Of a stretch of 59,543 bases of DNA, positions 28,426 to 39,599 are shown one piece after another. The stretch's first letter is position 1. The number at the start of each line of letters is the position of its first letter. A program made the translations under genes and the position numbers. Below the pieces are notes generated by a model. That model was not told the DNA's origin, ran no database searches, and saw only the letters and a list, made by a program, of their open reading frames with translations. Origin of the DNA: Cellulomonas pakistanensis (lineage in GTDB: Bacteria; Actinomycetota; Actinomycetes; Actinomycetales; Cellulomonadaceae). Location of the stretch: the NCBI RefSeq assembly GCF_016862755.1, contig NZ_BONO01000028.1, forward strand, positions 1 to 59,543. The letters run 5' to 3'.

Positions 28426-28911
28426 TCAGCCCAGCTCGGACGTGCCCGAGTACAGGTGCAGCACCGGCACCTGCAGCTCGTCGCGGGCACGGGACGCCCA
28501 GTCGCGGTGGAAGGTGTCCTCGAGCGCGTGCGGGTAGGTCACGACGACGACCTCGCGGGCGCCCTCGGACGCCACGGCGGCGCGCAGCGCGGGCAGCGGG
28601 TCGTCGTCGACGACGGTGCCGGTGGCGGCGACGCCCGCGTCGGCGAACGCGGCGAGGCTGTCGGCGAGCTGCTCCGCGGCGTCGGCGGTGGCCTCGGCCG
28701 GCTCGGGCTCGCGGCCCAGCACGGTGTCGAGCGCCTCGCGGAGCTCGCCCATGCTGAGCTGGTCGACGAGGGACACGAGCACGTTGCGCTCGGTGTCGGC
28801 GGGGACGAGCACGCGGTACTGCAGCGACTCCCCGTCGTGCAGCGAGACGATGTGCGCGACGTCGGCGGCGGCGAGGGTGTCCTCCGTGAGGACCAGGATC
28901 GTGTCGGTCAC
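28426..28911 (-). CDS. Conserved actinobacterial protein, universal-stress-like
   Basis: 161-residue acidic soluble protein. It opens TDTILVLTEDTLAAADVAHI and has a late strand REVVVVTYPHALEDTFHRDW. The alternation of hydrophobic strands with a variable Ala/Glu-rich middle resembles the alpha/beta universal stress fold, but no ATP-binding GxGxxG is present. I do not recognise a function. The GTG at 28911 follows TAGGGT by 6 nt, giving a leaderless transcript. Convergent with the ATP-grasp gene. Confidence 0.75.
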   Translation of the reverse strand: MTDTILVLTEDTLAAADVAHIVSLHDGESLQYRVLVPADTERNVLVSLVDQLSMGELREALDTVLGREPEPAEATADAAEQLADSLAAFADAGVAATGTVVDDDPLPALRAAVASEGAREVVVVTYPHALEDTFHRDWASRARDELQVPVLHLYSGTSELG

Positions 28912-28917
28912 GGATCG

Positions 28918-28923
28918 ACCCTA
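28918..28923 (-). promoter_or_regulatory. -10 of leaderless gene at 28911
   Basis: TAGGGT on the minus strand, 6 nt before the GTG at 28911. Confidence 0.6.
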
Positions 28924-28958
28924 GCGGGCGTCGGCGCTGCTCACCCGGGCGGCGTCCC

Positions 28959-29750
28959 TCAGCCGGCCGGGTCGAGCAGCCAGCGGCCGAGCAGCATCCC
29001 GTCGTGGTGCAGCAGGTGCGCGGGCCGCGCGGGCAGCGGCTCCAGCCACTCCGGGCCCTGCACGGCGCGCAGCCCCGGCCCGGCGACGAGCAGCGGGCTG
29101 GTGGTGAGGCACAGCTCGTCGACCAGCCCGGCGCGCACCAGGTCCGTGAGCAGGCGCGGGCCGCCCTCGGCGAGCACCCGGGTCAGGCCGCGGTCGGCCA
29201 GCGCGCCGACCGCGGCGCCCAGGTCGACGTCCTCCTCGCCGGCCACGAGCACCCGGTCGTCGCCGAGCTCCGCGCGCAGCCCGGCCAGCCGCGGGTTGGC
29301 GGCGACGGTGACCACGTACGGCGGGCGGTCGGTACCCCGCAGGCCCTCGGGCAGCTCGCCGGACGCCGTGACCAGCGCGAGCTCCAGGCCCGGCGCCTGC
29401 CCGCGGGCCGCGCGGGCTTCGCGCAGGTCGGCGGGGACGGTCAGCGGCGTGTACCCCTCGGCGCGGGCTGTCCCGGCGCCGACCAGGACCACGTCGGCGA
29501 CCGCGCGCATGACCCGGAACACCCGCCAGTCGGCCGGGCCGTTGATGCTGCGCGACCGGCCGTCCGGGCCCTGGGCGGAGCCGTCGACGGTCGCGATCAT
29601 GTTGGCCCGCACCGCCGACCGGCGCCCGGGGGCGGGGGCCGGGTGCGCGTACAGGTCGTGCAGCGCCGGCTCGCCCGGCTCGGGCGCCAGGCGCGCGCCG
29701 GCGCGGTCGAGGGGCAGCAGCACGTCCAGGGGCGGGAGCTCGCGGGGCAT
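28959..29750 (-). CDS. Pyrimidine reductase family protein (RibD C-terminal domain)
   Basis: 263-residue RibD_C/dihydrofolate-reductase-fold protein. Motifs are RANMIATVDGSAQGPDGRS near the start, then INGPADWRVFRVMRAVADVVLVGAGTARAEGY in outline, and VLAEGGPRLLTDLVRAGLVD at the nucleotide-binding end. No deaminase domain is attached. Stand-alone members may reduce the riboflavin intermediate, or serve other NADPH-dependent reductions; the substrate is not certain. The ATG at 29750 is 7 nt after TAGCCT, so it is probably leaderless. It is divergent from zapE. Confidence 0.85.
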   Translation of the reverse strand: MPRELPPLDVLLPLDRAGARLAPEPGEPALHDLYAHPAPAPGRRSAVRANMIATVDGSAQGPDGRSRSINGPADWRVFRVMRAVADVVLVGAGTARAEGYTPLTVPADLREARAARGQAPGLELALVTASGELPEGLRGTDRPPYVVTVAANPRLAGLRAELGDDRVLVAGEEDVDLGAAVGALADRGLTRVLAEGGPRLLTDLVRAGLVDELCLTTSPLLVAGPGLRAVQGPEWLEPLPARPAHLLHHDGMLLGRWLLDPAG

Positions 29751-29757
29751 GCGCGCC

Positions 29758-29763
29758 AGGCTA
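29758..29763 (-). promoter_or_regulatory. -10 of leaderless RibD_C gene
   Basis: TAGCCT on the minus strand, 7 nt before the ATG at 29750. Confidence 0.5.
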
Positions 29764-29822
29764 GCGGCGGCCGGGAGCGCGGGGCGTCGCGGGCCGGTGT
29801 CGCCGCCGCGCCGCGCCCGGCC

Positions 29823-29828
29823 TAGGCT
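29823..29828 (+). promoter_or_regulatory. -10 of leaderless zapE
   Basis: TAGGCT, 8 nt before the GTG at 29837. Confidence 0.5.
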
Positions 29829-29836
29829 GTGCCGCC

Positions 29837-30889
29837 GTGAGCACCAGCCCCGCCACGCCGACGACGGCGAGCCTGACCGACCGGCGCCCCGACGTCGGCC
29901 GCGACCGCCTGCTGGCCGAGCGCGTCCCGCCGCCGCACTTCGCCGGCGAGTCGTTCGACACCTACGTGCCCGACCCGGAGTACCCGAGCCAGGCCGCCGC
30001 CGTGGCCCGGCTGCGCGAGGTCGCGGCGACGCTGACGTCGGGCGGCTCCGGCGGCCTGCTGAGCCGGCTCCGGCGGAAGCCCGCCGCGGTGCCCGCGGTG
30101 TACCTGGACGGCGGGTTCGGCGTGGGCAAGACGCACCTGCTCGCGTCGCTCGCCGCGGCCGTCGGGCCCGAGGACGCGGCGTACGGCACGTTCGTCGAGT
30201 GGACCAACCTGGTCGGCGCGCTGGGCTTCCGGCCGACGGTCGACGCGCTCGCCGGTCGGAAGCTCGTCTGCATCGACGAGTTCGAGCTCGACGACCCCGG
30301 CGACACCGTCCTGATGTCCCGGCTGCTGCGCGAGCTGACCGACCGGGGCGTGGCGCTCGCCGCGACGTCGAACACGCTGCCCGAGTCGCTCGGCGAGGGC
30401 CGGTTCGCGGCCGACGACTTCCTGCGCGAGATCCAGGACCTGTCCGACCGGTTCGAGGTGCTGCGGATCGACGGCCAGGACTACCGGCGCCGCGAGGCGG
30501 TCACCGACGCGCCCGGGCTGTCCGACGACGCGGTGCGCGCGGCGGTCGCGGGGGTGCCGGGGGCGACCCTGGACGCGTTCGGCGACCTGCTCGCGCACCT
30601 GTCGACCGTGCACGCGTCCCGGTACGGGGCGCTGCTGGACGGGGTCGCGCTGGTCGGGCTGACCGGCGTGGGGCCGGTGCCGGACCAGGACGTCGCGCTG
30701 CGGCTCGTGTCGCTGGTGGACCGGCTGTACGACCGGGACGTGCCGGTGCTGCTCGGCGGCGCGGGGGAGTCGGTGCTGTTCACCGAGCAGATGCTCGCGG
30801 GCGGGTACCGGAAGAAGTACTACCGCGCGCTGTCCCGCCTGGGCGCGCTGGCCGAGCGCGGTCGCCAGGAGGCCGCGGCCCGCGCCTGA
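29837..30889 (+). CDS. zapE: Cell division protein ZapE (AFG1-like ATPase)
   Basis: 350-residue AFG1/ZapE P-loop ATPase. Walker A is GGFGVGKTHL (residues 92-101) and Walker B is LVCIDEFELDDPGD. VALAATSNTLPESLGEGRF carries sensor-type residues, and RFEVLRIDGQDYRRRE is characteristic of the family. In E. coli ZapE associates with the Z ring under stress; its role in actinobacteria is less clear. The GTG start has no ribosome binding site but a -10 hexamer 8 nt upstream. Convergent with treZ, with a 21-bp-arm palindrome between. Confidence 0.9.
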   Translation: MSTSPATPTTASLTDRRPDVGRDRLLAERVPPPHFAGESFDTYVPDPEYPSQAAAVARLREVAATLTSGGSGGLLSRLRRKPAAVPAVYLDGGFGVGKTHLLASLAAAVGPEDAAYGTFVEWTNLVGALGFRPTVDALAGRKLVCIDEFELDDPGDTVLMSRLLRELTDRGVALAATSNTLPESLGEGRFAADDFLREIQDLSDRFEVLRIDGQDYRRREAVTDAPGLSDDAVRAAVAGVPGATLDAFGDLLAHLSTVHASRYGALLDGVALVGLTGVGPVPDQDVALRLVSLVDRLYDRDVPVLLGGAGESVLFTEQMLAGGYRKKYYRALSRLGALAERGRQEAAARA

Positions 30890-30925
30890 CGCGCCCGCTC
30901 TCGTGTGCCTCACCCCGGCTGGAGA

Positions 30926-30981
30926 CGAGTGGACGATCTGGCCCGAGACGCCTCGACGTGTCGGGCCAGATCGTCCACTCG
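30926..30981. terminator. Perfect 21-bp-arm palindrome between zapE and treZ
   Basis: Arms at 30926-30946 and 30961-30981 are perfectly complementary, with a 14-nt loop. The outer arm reads CGAGTGGACGATCTGG. It lies between convergent stop codons (30889 and 30998), the position of a bidirectional terminator. Member of the window's CGAG-ended palindrome set. Confidence 0.8.
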
Positions 30982-30997
30982 AGGGGGACGGGCGACG

Positions 30998-32848
30998 TCA
31001 GGGGGCCAGGACGGCCACCGAGCGCGGGCCCAGGAGCAGCTGCGGCCGGTCGCCGTCCTCGGCCTGCACCACGCGGGCCGTGGCCCACGAGGCCAGCACG
31101 CGCAGCTCGTCGTCGGTCCCCAGCGGCACCGTGCGCTCGGCGTCCGCGAGGTTGACGACCACGCGCGCGCCGCCGCGGTGCAGCACGAGCCAGTCGGCCC
31201 AGGCCCCGTCGACGGGCTCGGCCCCCTCCGCCCAGGTCAGGTCCGTGCGGGTGCGGTCGCCGGACGCCAGGTCCGGGACCTCGCGGCGCAGGCGGGCGAG
31301 CGTCCGGTACCAGTCGAGCATCCGCACCCCGCCCGGCAGGGTCGGCTCGTCCCAGTCCAGCCGGCCGGCCTCGAACGTCGCCGGGGACTGCGGGTCGGGG
31401 ACCTCGAAGGTGTCCTCGTCCGCGCCGTACATCTCCGCCCAGCCGTGCCCGCCGAACTCCCGGGACCGGCCCTCGCGGACCGCCTGGGCGAGCTCGCGCT
31501 CGGGGTGGTCGGTCACGTACATCCACGGCGTGCGCGCGCCCCACTCCTCGCCCATGAACAGCATCGGCGTGAACGGCGACAGCAGCACCAGGGCGGCCGA
31601 CGCGGCCAGCGCGCCGTCGTCCAGGGCGTCCGACGGTCGGTCCCCGAGCGCCCGGTTGCCGACCTGGTCGTGGTCGGAGCCGAACACGACGAACCGGTGC
31701 CCGTCGACCTCGGGGGGCACGGGGCGGCCCCAGTCCTCGCCGCGGAACGTCGAGTACCCGCCGTCGTGCACGAACACGTCGCGGTACGCCTTGCGCAGCG
31801 TCTCCGGCGCGCCGAAGTCGACGTAGTAGCCGTGCCGCTCGCCGGTCAGCAGGGCGTGCAGCGCGTGGTGCACGTCGTCCGCCCACTGCGCGGTCATGCC
31901 CCAGCCGCCCTCGGCGGTCGGGGTGACCGACATCGGGTCGTTGAGGTCGACCTCGGCGACCAGGGACAGCGGGCGCCCGACCTCGGCGGCCAGCGCCGCG
32001 ACCTCGTCGGACAGCTGCGCGAGCACGTGCCGGGGCGAGTCGTCGACCAGCGCGTGCACGGCGTCCAGCCGCAGCGCGTCGACGTGGAAGTCCCGGAACC
32101 AGCGCAGGGCGCTGTCCACGATCCACCGGCGCACCTCGTCCGCGCCGTCCCCGTCCAGGTTGATCGCCGCGCCCCACGGGGTGTGGTGGGCGTCGGTGAA
32201 GTACGGCCCGAACTCGCCCAGGTAGTTGCCGGACGGCCCGAGGTGGTTGTGCACGACGTCCAGGCAGACCGCCAGCCCGGCGGCGTGCGCGGCGTCCACG
32301 AACCGCTGCAGGGCGGCCGGGCCGCCGTACGGCTCGTGCACGCCGTACAGGCTGACCCCGTCGTAGCCCCAGCCGCGCTCGCCGTTGAACGGCGCGAGCG
32401 GCAGCAGCTCGACGACCTCGACGCCGGTGGAGACCAGGTGGTCGAGCCGCCCGATCGCGGCGTCGAGCGTGCCCTCGGCGGTGAACGTCCCGACGTGCAG
32501 CTCGTAGACGACCGCGCCCCGCACGTCGCGGCCGGCCCAGCCGTCGTCGGACCAGGCGTGCCGGGTCGCGTCGAACACCCGGCTCGGCCCGTGCACGCCC
32601 GCGGGCGCCCAGGGGCCGCGCGGGTCGGGGCGCGGGTCCCCGCCGTCGAGCACGAACGCGTAGTCCGTGCCGTGCGGCAGGTCGCGGTCGGTGGTCCACC
32701 AGCCGCCGCCGGCGTCCGTCAGGGGGACCGTCTCGGCCCCCGCGTCGTCGGCGGCGGGGAGGTGCAGCGCGACCGCGGTCGCGTGCGGCGCCCACACCTC
32801 GCCGGGGCGGACGGTGCGGCGGTGGTCGTCGGCGCGGGTCTCGGTCAC
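30998..32848 (-). CDS. treZ: Malto-oligosyltrehalose trehalohydrolase
   Basis: 616-residue GH13 enzyme that releases trehalose from maltooligosyl-trehalose. An N-terminal CBM48-like domain (GEVWAPHATAVALHLPAADD) is followed by the barrel. Region I is DVVHNHLGPSG, II is FHVDALRLDAVHAL (nucleophile Asp), III is LVAEVDLND (Glu), IV is FGSDHDQVGN. The GTG start at 32848 overlaps the treY stop (GTGA). Last gene of the glgX-treY-treZ operon; a palindromic terminator follows its stop. Confidence 0.95.
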   Translation of the reverse strand: MTETRADDHRRTVRPGEVWAPHATAVALHLPAADDAGAETVPLTDAGGGWWTTDRDLPHGTDYAFVLDGGDPRPDPRGPWAPAGVHGPSRVFDATRHAWSDDGWAGRDVRGAVVYELHVGTFTAEGTLDAAIGRLDHLVSTGVEVVELLPLAPFNGERGWGYDGVSLYGVHEPYGGPAALQRFVDAAHAAGLAVCLDVVHNHLGPSGNYLGEFGPYFTDAHHTPWGAAINLDGDGADEVRRWIVDSALRWFRDFHVDALRLDAVHALVDDSPRHVLAQLSDEVAALAAEVGRPLSLVAEVDLNDPMSVTPTAEGGWGMTAQWADDVHHALHALLTGERHGYYVDFGAPETLRKAYRDVFVHDGGYSTFRGEDWGRPVPPEVDGHRFVVFGSDHDQVGNRALGDRPSDALDDGALAASAALVLLSPFTPMLFMGEEWGARTPWMYVTDHPERELAQAVREGRSREFGGHGWAEMYGADEDTFEVPDPQSPATFEAGRLDWDEPTLPGGVRMLDWYRTLARLRREVPDLASGDRTRTDLTWAEGAEPVDGAWADWLVLHRGGARVVVNLADAERTVPLGTDDELRVLASWATARVVQAEDGDRPQLLLGPRSVAVLAP

Positions 32849-35372
32849 GCGTCGGTCCTCCTCACGAGCAGGGCGACCGGCAGCCGGTCGAGCAGGTCGG
32901 ACAGCGGCTGCACGCCGCCGTCCACGGGCCGGTCGGCGAGCACGTCGTGCCAGTCGCCCTCGGGCAGGGCGACGGTGTGCTCGCCCCAGCCGCCGAGCCG
33001 GTCGACCATCGCGGCCAGCCGGGTCGCGATCACGGCGACCCGCGGTTCCCCGTCGGCGGTGCGGGCGTAGGTCAGGACGTGGCCGGACGAGTGCGGCAGC
33101 GCCACGATGCCCGCGCCGGGGCCGACGAACGCCTCGGGCACGTCCCGGCGCAGCCGGACCGCCCGCGACGTGACCAGCAGCTTCTCGTCCGCCAGGTCGC
33201 GGGCGCCCGCGCCCTCGTCCAGCCGGCCCAGCCGCGCGGCGATCGCCGGGTGGTCGACGGGCCGGCGGTTGTCCGGGTCGACCAGCGCGACCGCGGGCAC
33301 CTCGGTGCCCTGGTACACGTCCGCGATCCCCGGCAGCGTCAGCTGGACGAGCTTCTGGCCGAGCGTGGCGGCGCGCACGGCGTCCCGGGTCCGGTGCTCC
33401 CAGTCGGTGAGCAGCCGTCCGACGCGCTCGTCGGCCAGGGCCTGGGTCGCGACGTCCAGCACCGCGCGCTCGTACGCCTCGTCCGGGCTGGTCCACGACG
33501 TGCGGTCCTTGGCCTCGCGCACCGCCTTGGTCAGGTACTCGGTCAGCCGCTCGGCCGCGATGGGCCCCTCGGCGGTCCAGGTGCCCGCGAGGGTCTGCCA
33601 CAGCAAGTTCTCGGCGCGGCCGTCCAGCAGGGTGCTCCGGTAGGCGGCCGTGGCCTCGCGCAGCCGCCCGACCAGCTCGGCCCACTCGACCGGCAGCTCG
33701 GACAGCACGCCGAGCCGGGCCCGGACGTCCTCGCTGCGCTTGGTGTCGTGCGTCGACAGGGTGGTCATCCCGAGCGGGGTCTGCTGCTGGGCGCGGACCG
33801 CCCAGGCGAGCAGCTCGGTGGGGGACAGGGCGAACCGCTCGGGCTCGCCGCCGACCTCGGTCAGCGACACCAGGTGGGTCCACCGGTAGAAGGCGGTGTC
33901 CTCGACGCCCTTGGCCATCACGGCGCCGCAGGTCTGCTGGAACCGCACGACCAGCTCGTCGCGCTGCGGCTCCCGGGTGCGGCCCGCGCTGCCGACCTCG
34001 CGGCCGAGCAGGAGGTCGACCAGCACGTCCATCGTGGCGGCGCGCTCGGGCTGCAGCCGGGCGCGGGCGATCCGGGCGGCGTGCTCCAGCACCTCGACGT
34101 CGGCCGGGTGCGGGGTCCGGCCGGGCACGACGTACGCGCGGTACCGGTCCATCGCCACCAGCAGCTCGACCAGGCAGTCGTGCAGCGAGCGCCAGGTGTG
34201 GTCCCGCAGGCGCAGGTCGCCGCGGCACACCTCGGCGGCCAGCTCGGTGAGCCGGTACACCTCGGCGTACAGGGCCCGGTCGACGATCTCGCGCTTGGCG
34301 GTGTCGACGACCTCGGGCAGGGCGTCGGAGGACTCGCCGGTCAGCCGGTGCATGAGCGCCCCGAGCCGGGCGCTGCCGCCCGGGTCCACGAACGCCTGCT
34401 GGATCCGCCACAGCGCCTCGTAGCCCGTGGTGCCGGCGGTGTCCCAGTCGGCCGGGAGCTCCTCGTCGCCCTGCAGGATCTTCTCGACCACGACCCACGC
34501 GCCGCCGGAGCGCTCGCGCAGCCGCTCCAGGTAGCCGCCCGGGTCGGCCAGGCCGTCCGGGTGGTCGATCCGCAGGCCGTCGAGCACGCCCTCGTCGAGC
34601 AGGCGCAGGACCAGGGCGTGCGTCGCGTCGAACACGGCGGGGTCCTCGACCCGGATCGCGGCCAGCGTGCCGACGTCGAAGAACCGCCGGTAGTTCAGCT
34701 CCTCGTCGGCGACCCGCCAGTACGCCAGCCGGTAGTGCTGCCGCTCGAGCAGCTCGGCCAGCGGCAGCGCCTCGGTGCCCGGCCGGACCGGGAACGCGTG
34801 GTCGTAGTAGCGCAGCACCGGCTGCGGCTCGTCGCCGTGGCCGGGGACGACCTCGTGCTCCAGGTGCAGCTCGCCGGAGGCCAGCACGGCGCCGATCCGG
34901 TCGCCGAGCACGGGCATGAGCACGTCGCCCTCGCCCGCCGACCAGTCGACGTCGAACCAGGAGGCGTACGGCGACTCCGGGCCCTCGGCGAGCACCGACC
35001 ACAGCGCCTTGTTGTGCCACGCGGGGGTCGGCACCGCCATGTGGTTGGGCACGATGTCGAGCACGAGGCCGAGGCCCGCCGCGTGCGCCCGGTCGGCGAG
35101 CCGGCGCAGGGCCGGCTCGCCGCCGAGGACGGGGGAGACCTCGTCGTGGTCGACGACGTCGTAGCCGTGCGTCGAGCCCGGCGCCGCGGTCAGGATCGGC
35201 GACAGGTAGACGTGCGTGACGCCGAGGTCCGCCAGGTACGGGACCAGGTCGGCGGCGTCGTCCAGCGTCAGGTCGGCGCCGAGCTGGAGCCGGTAGGTCG
35301 ACGTCGGCACCGGCCGGCCCGGGGCGGGCAGGCGGCGGCTGGGGGTGCGGGGCTCGGTCCCGCGGTCGACGG

Positions 35373-35376
<4 letters not shown>
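32845..35376 (-). CDS. treY: Malto-oligosyltrehalose synthase
   Basis: 843-residue GH13_26 enzyme that isomerises the reducing-end alpha-1,4 bond of maltodextrins to the alpha,alpha-1,1 bond. Visible are STYRLQLGADLTLDDAADLV at the N-terminus, DIVPNHMAV (region I), VLDGLRIDHPDGLADP (nucleophile Asp), WVVVEKIL (Glu), and TTLSTHDTKRSEDVRARL (transition-state Asp), plus LPGIADVYQGTE near the end. Length is typical. The GTG start overlaps the glgX stop, and its own stop overlaps treZ, so all three products are coupled. Confidence 0.96.
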
Positions 35377-37613
<2,237 letters not shown>

Positions 37614-37864
37614 GCGCGTCAGTCCTCCGGGGGGCGGTCGGTGTCGGCGGCGGTCTGCCGCGTCCTGGGCACAGCGTGCCAGGGGACCCCCCAGGTCCGC
37701 AGGACGAACGGTCCGGGTGCGGGCGGTGAGCGGTCCGCCCCGGGCCCGACGGGGTTCGCCGCAGCCCCTGCGCCGGGCCCACGACGGAGTTCACCCGGGT
37801 CAGCGCCCCCGTTCACCCCGACGGTCTATCGCATAACGGGCAAAACGGACGCAAACTTCGGGGC

Positions 37865-38074
37865 ATGGCGGAACAGGACGAGTCGCGGGTGGTGATCACC
37901 AACGCGGACATCGCGGCGGCGAAGCGCGACTGGCAGCTCGCCCGCAGCCGCGGCGACCTGCCCGGCCGGGTCGAGGCGGCGTACGACCTCTACCGCCGGC
38001 TGGTGTCCGCCCAGGCGCAGCAGATCGCCGACACGTTCCGCGAGACGGGGGCGCTCCGCGCGGACCAGGGCTGA
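37865..38074 (+). CDS. Small conserved hypothetical protein
   Basis: 69-residue predicted helical protein (ITNADIAAAKRDWQLARSRG, then VEAAYDLYRRLVSAQAQQIA). Strong codon bias and a start in an AT-richer promoter patch support it as real. It resembles short actinobacterial hypothetical proteins of about 70 residues; I know of no function. It is divergent from glgX across 251 bp and is followed by a CGAG-ended palindrome that probably terminates it. Confidence 0.7.
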   Translation: MAEQDESRVVITNADIAAAKRDWQLARSRGDLPGRVEAAYDLYRRLVSAQAQQIADTFRETGALRADQG

Positions 38075-38142
38075 GCGCCGCGCTGCGGCTGCGGCGCTGC
38101 CGCGCTGCTGCTGCGCCGCAGTCGCCCCGCGTCGACGAGCGT

Positions 38143-38201
38143 CGAGATGGCAGAAGATGCGGGTTTCCCGCGCGGCGAAGCGCGCATCTTCTGCCATCTC
38201 G
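38143..38201. repeat. CGAG palindrome with GCAGAAGATGCG core (copy A)
   Basis: Perfect 19-bp arms at 38143-38161 (CGAGATGGCAGAAGATGCG) and 38183-38201, with a 21-nt loop. The core and loop length are shared with the palindrome at 56021-56083, while loop sequences differ. It lies 68 bases after the small gene's stop and about 135 before the methyltransferase start. Possible terminator or dispersed palindromic repeat. Confidence 0.85.
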
Positions 38202-38336
38202 GCGCGAGGTCGCGCAATCGCGCAGTCGCACGGTCGGGCTGCGAGGCGGGTGCGAGGGGGCTGCGAGGGACCGGGCGCCTCCTGGTGGGGACCCGCCGGC
38301 GACCGTGCCGACGGCCCGACCCGCGAGGGGGACCGC

Positions 38337-39599
38337 ATGTCCACGACCACGCCCGCCACCGGTCTCGGTGCCACGACCCGCGGCACGTCCGCCGGTCCGG
38401 ACTCCGGCCCGGACCCCGGCACCACCGCCGGGTCCGCCGTCACCACCGCGGGCTCCGACGCCGGCCCGGACGACGCGGCCGCCGTCAGCGCGCCCGCCGC
38501 CGACGTGCGCGCTGCCGCGAGGCCCGGCGACCTGCTCGAGCCGGTCGGCCCGAGCACCGCGGAGGTCGCCGACCGGGTGTTCGCGGCGAGCCTCGGCGCG
38601 CAGGAGCTGGCCGCCGTCCACGCCGGCGACCGGCTCGGCTGGTACCGCGCACTGGACCGGCACGGGCCGTGCACCGCCGACGAGCTCGCCGCGCTCACCG
38701 CCACCCACCCGCGGTACGTCCGCGAGTGGCTCGAGCACCAGGCCGCCTGCGGGTACCTGGTCGTGGACGGCGGCGCGTTCGCGCTGACGCCCGGCGCCGC
38801 GGCGGTGCTGGCGGACCCCGACTCGCCGGACCACCTCGCGCCGCTCGGCCGGATGCACGCCGCGAGCGTGCGGGTGTCCGACGAGCTGCACGCCGCGTAC
38901 CGCTCGGGCGGCGGGGTGCCGTGGGAGCGGCTGGGCGCGGACGCGCGGGAGGCGCAGGCCGCGCTCAACCGGCCGTTCTTCCTGGACGGGCTGGCCGCGG
39001 CGCTCGGGGACGCGCTGCCGGGCCTCGACGCGCGGCTGCGCGCCGGCGGCCGGGTGCTCGACGTCGGCTGCGGCGAGGGCTGGTCGTCGATCGGGCTCGC
39101 GCTGGCCCACGAGGACGCGGAGGTGACGGGGGTCGACCTGGACGAGGCGTCGGTGGCGGCGGCCCGGCGGCACGCGGCGGCCCGCGGCGTGGAGGACCGG
39201 GTGCGGTTCGTCGCCGCGGACGCGTCCTCCCTCGGGCCGCGGGCGGGGCGGGGGTTCGACCTGGCGCTCGCGTTCGAGTGCGTGCACGACCTGGCGGACC
39301 CGGTCGGCGTGCTCGGTGCGCTGCGCGCGCTCGTGGCCGCGGACGGCTGGGTCGTCGTCGCGGACGAGCGGGTCGCCGAGGAGTTCGCCGCGCCCGCCGG
39401 TCCCCTCGAGCGCTGGTACTACGGGTTCTCGCTCGGGGTGTGCCTGCCGGACGGGATGTCCCACCGGCCGAGCGCCGGCACGGGGACCGTCATGCGGCCC
39501 GCGACGTTGGCCGGGTACGCCCGCGCAGCGGGGTACGCCGCCGTCGAGGTGCTGCCCGTCGAGCACGACCTGTTCCGGTTCTACCGCCTGCGGGTCTGA
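38337..39599 (+). CDS. Class I SAM-dependent methyltransferase with winged-helix N-domain
   Basis: 420-residue protein. After a low-complexity Thr/Ala/Asp-rich N-terminus (about 65 residues) comes a winged-helix dimerisation-like part (HGPCTADELAALTATHPRYV) as in O-methyltransferases. The SAM-binding motif I is RVLDVGCGEGWSSIGLALA, then VTGVDLDEASVAAAR and FDLALAFECVHDL. It resembles small-molecule methyltransferases; the substrate is unknown. The ATG at 38337 follows GCGAGGGGGA. Its 3' end overlaps the convergent AfsR-type gene by 19 bp. Confidence 0.85.
   Translation: MSTTTPATGLGATTRGTSAGPDSGPDPGTTAGSAVTTAGSDAGPDDAAAVSAPAADVRAAARPGDLLEPVGPSTAEVADRVFAASLGAQELAAVHAGDRLGWYRALDRHGPCTADELAALTATHPRYVREWLEHQAACGYLVVDGGAFALTPGAAAVLADPDSPDHLAPLGRMHAASVRVSDELHAAYRSGGGVPWERLGADAREAQAALNRPFFLDGLAAALGDALPGLDARLRAGGRVLDVGCGEGWSSIGLALAHEDAEVTGVDLDEASVAAARRHAAARGVEDRVRFVAADASSLGPRAGRGFDLALAFECVHDLADPVGVLGALRALVAADGWVVVADERVAEEFAAPAGPLERWYYGFSLGVCLPDGMSHRPSAGTGTVMRPATLAGYARAAGYAAVEVLPVEHDLFRFYRLRV

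Noticed and set aside
30998..35020. A 1340-codon reading frame covering treY and treZ
   Set aside because: The N-terminal part is an out-of-frame shadow of treY; treZ starts at the GTGA overlap at 32848.
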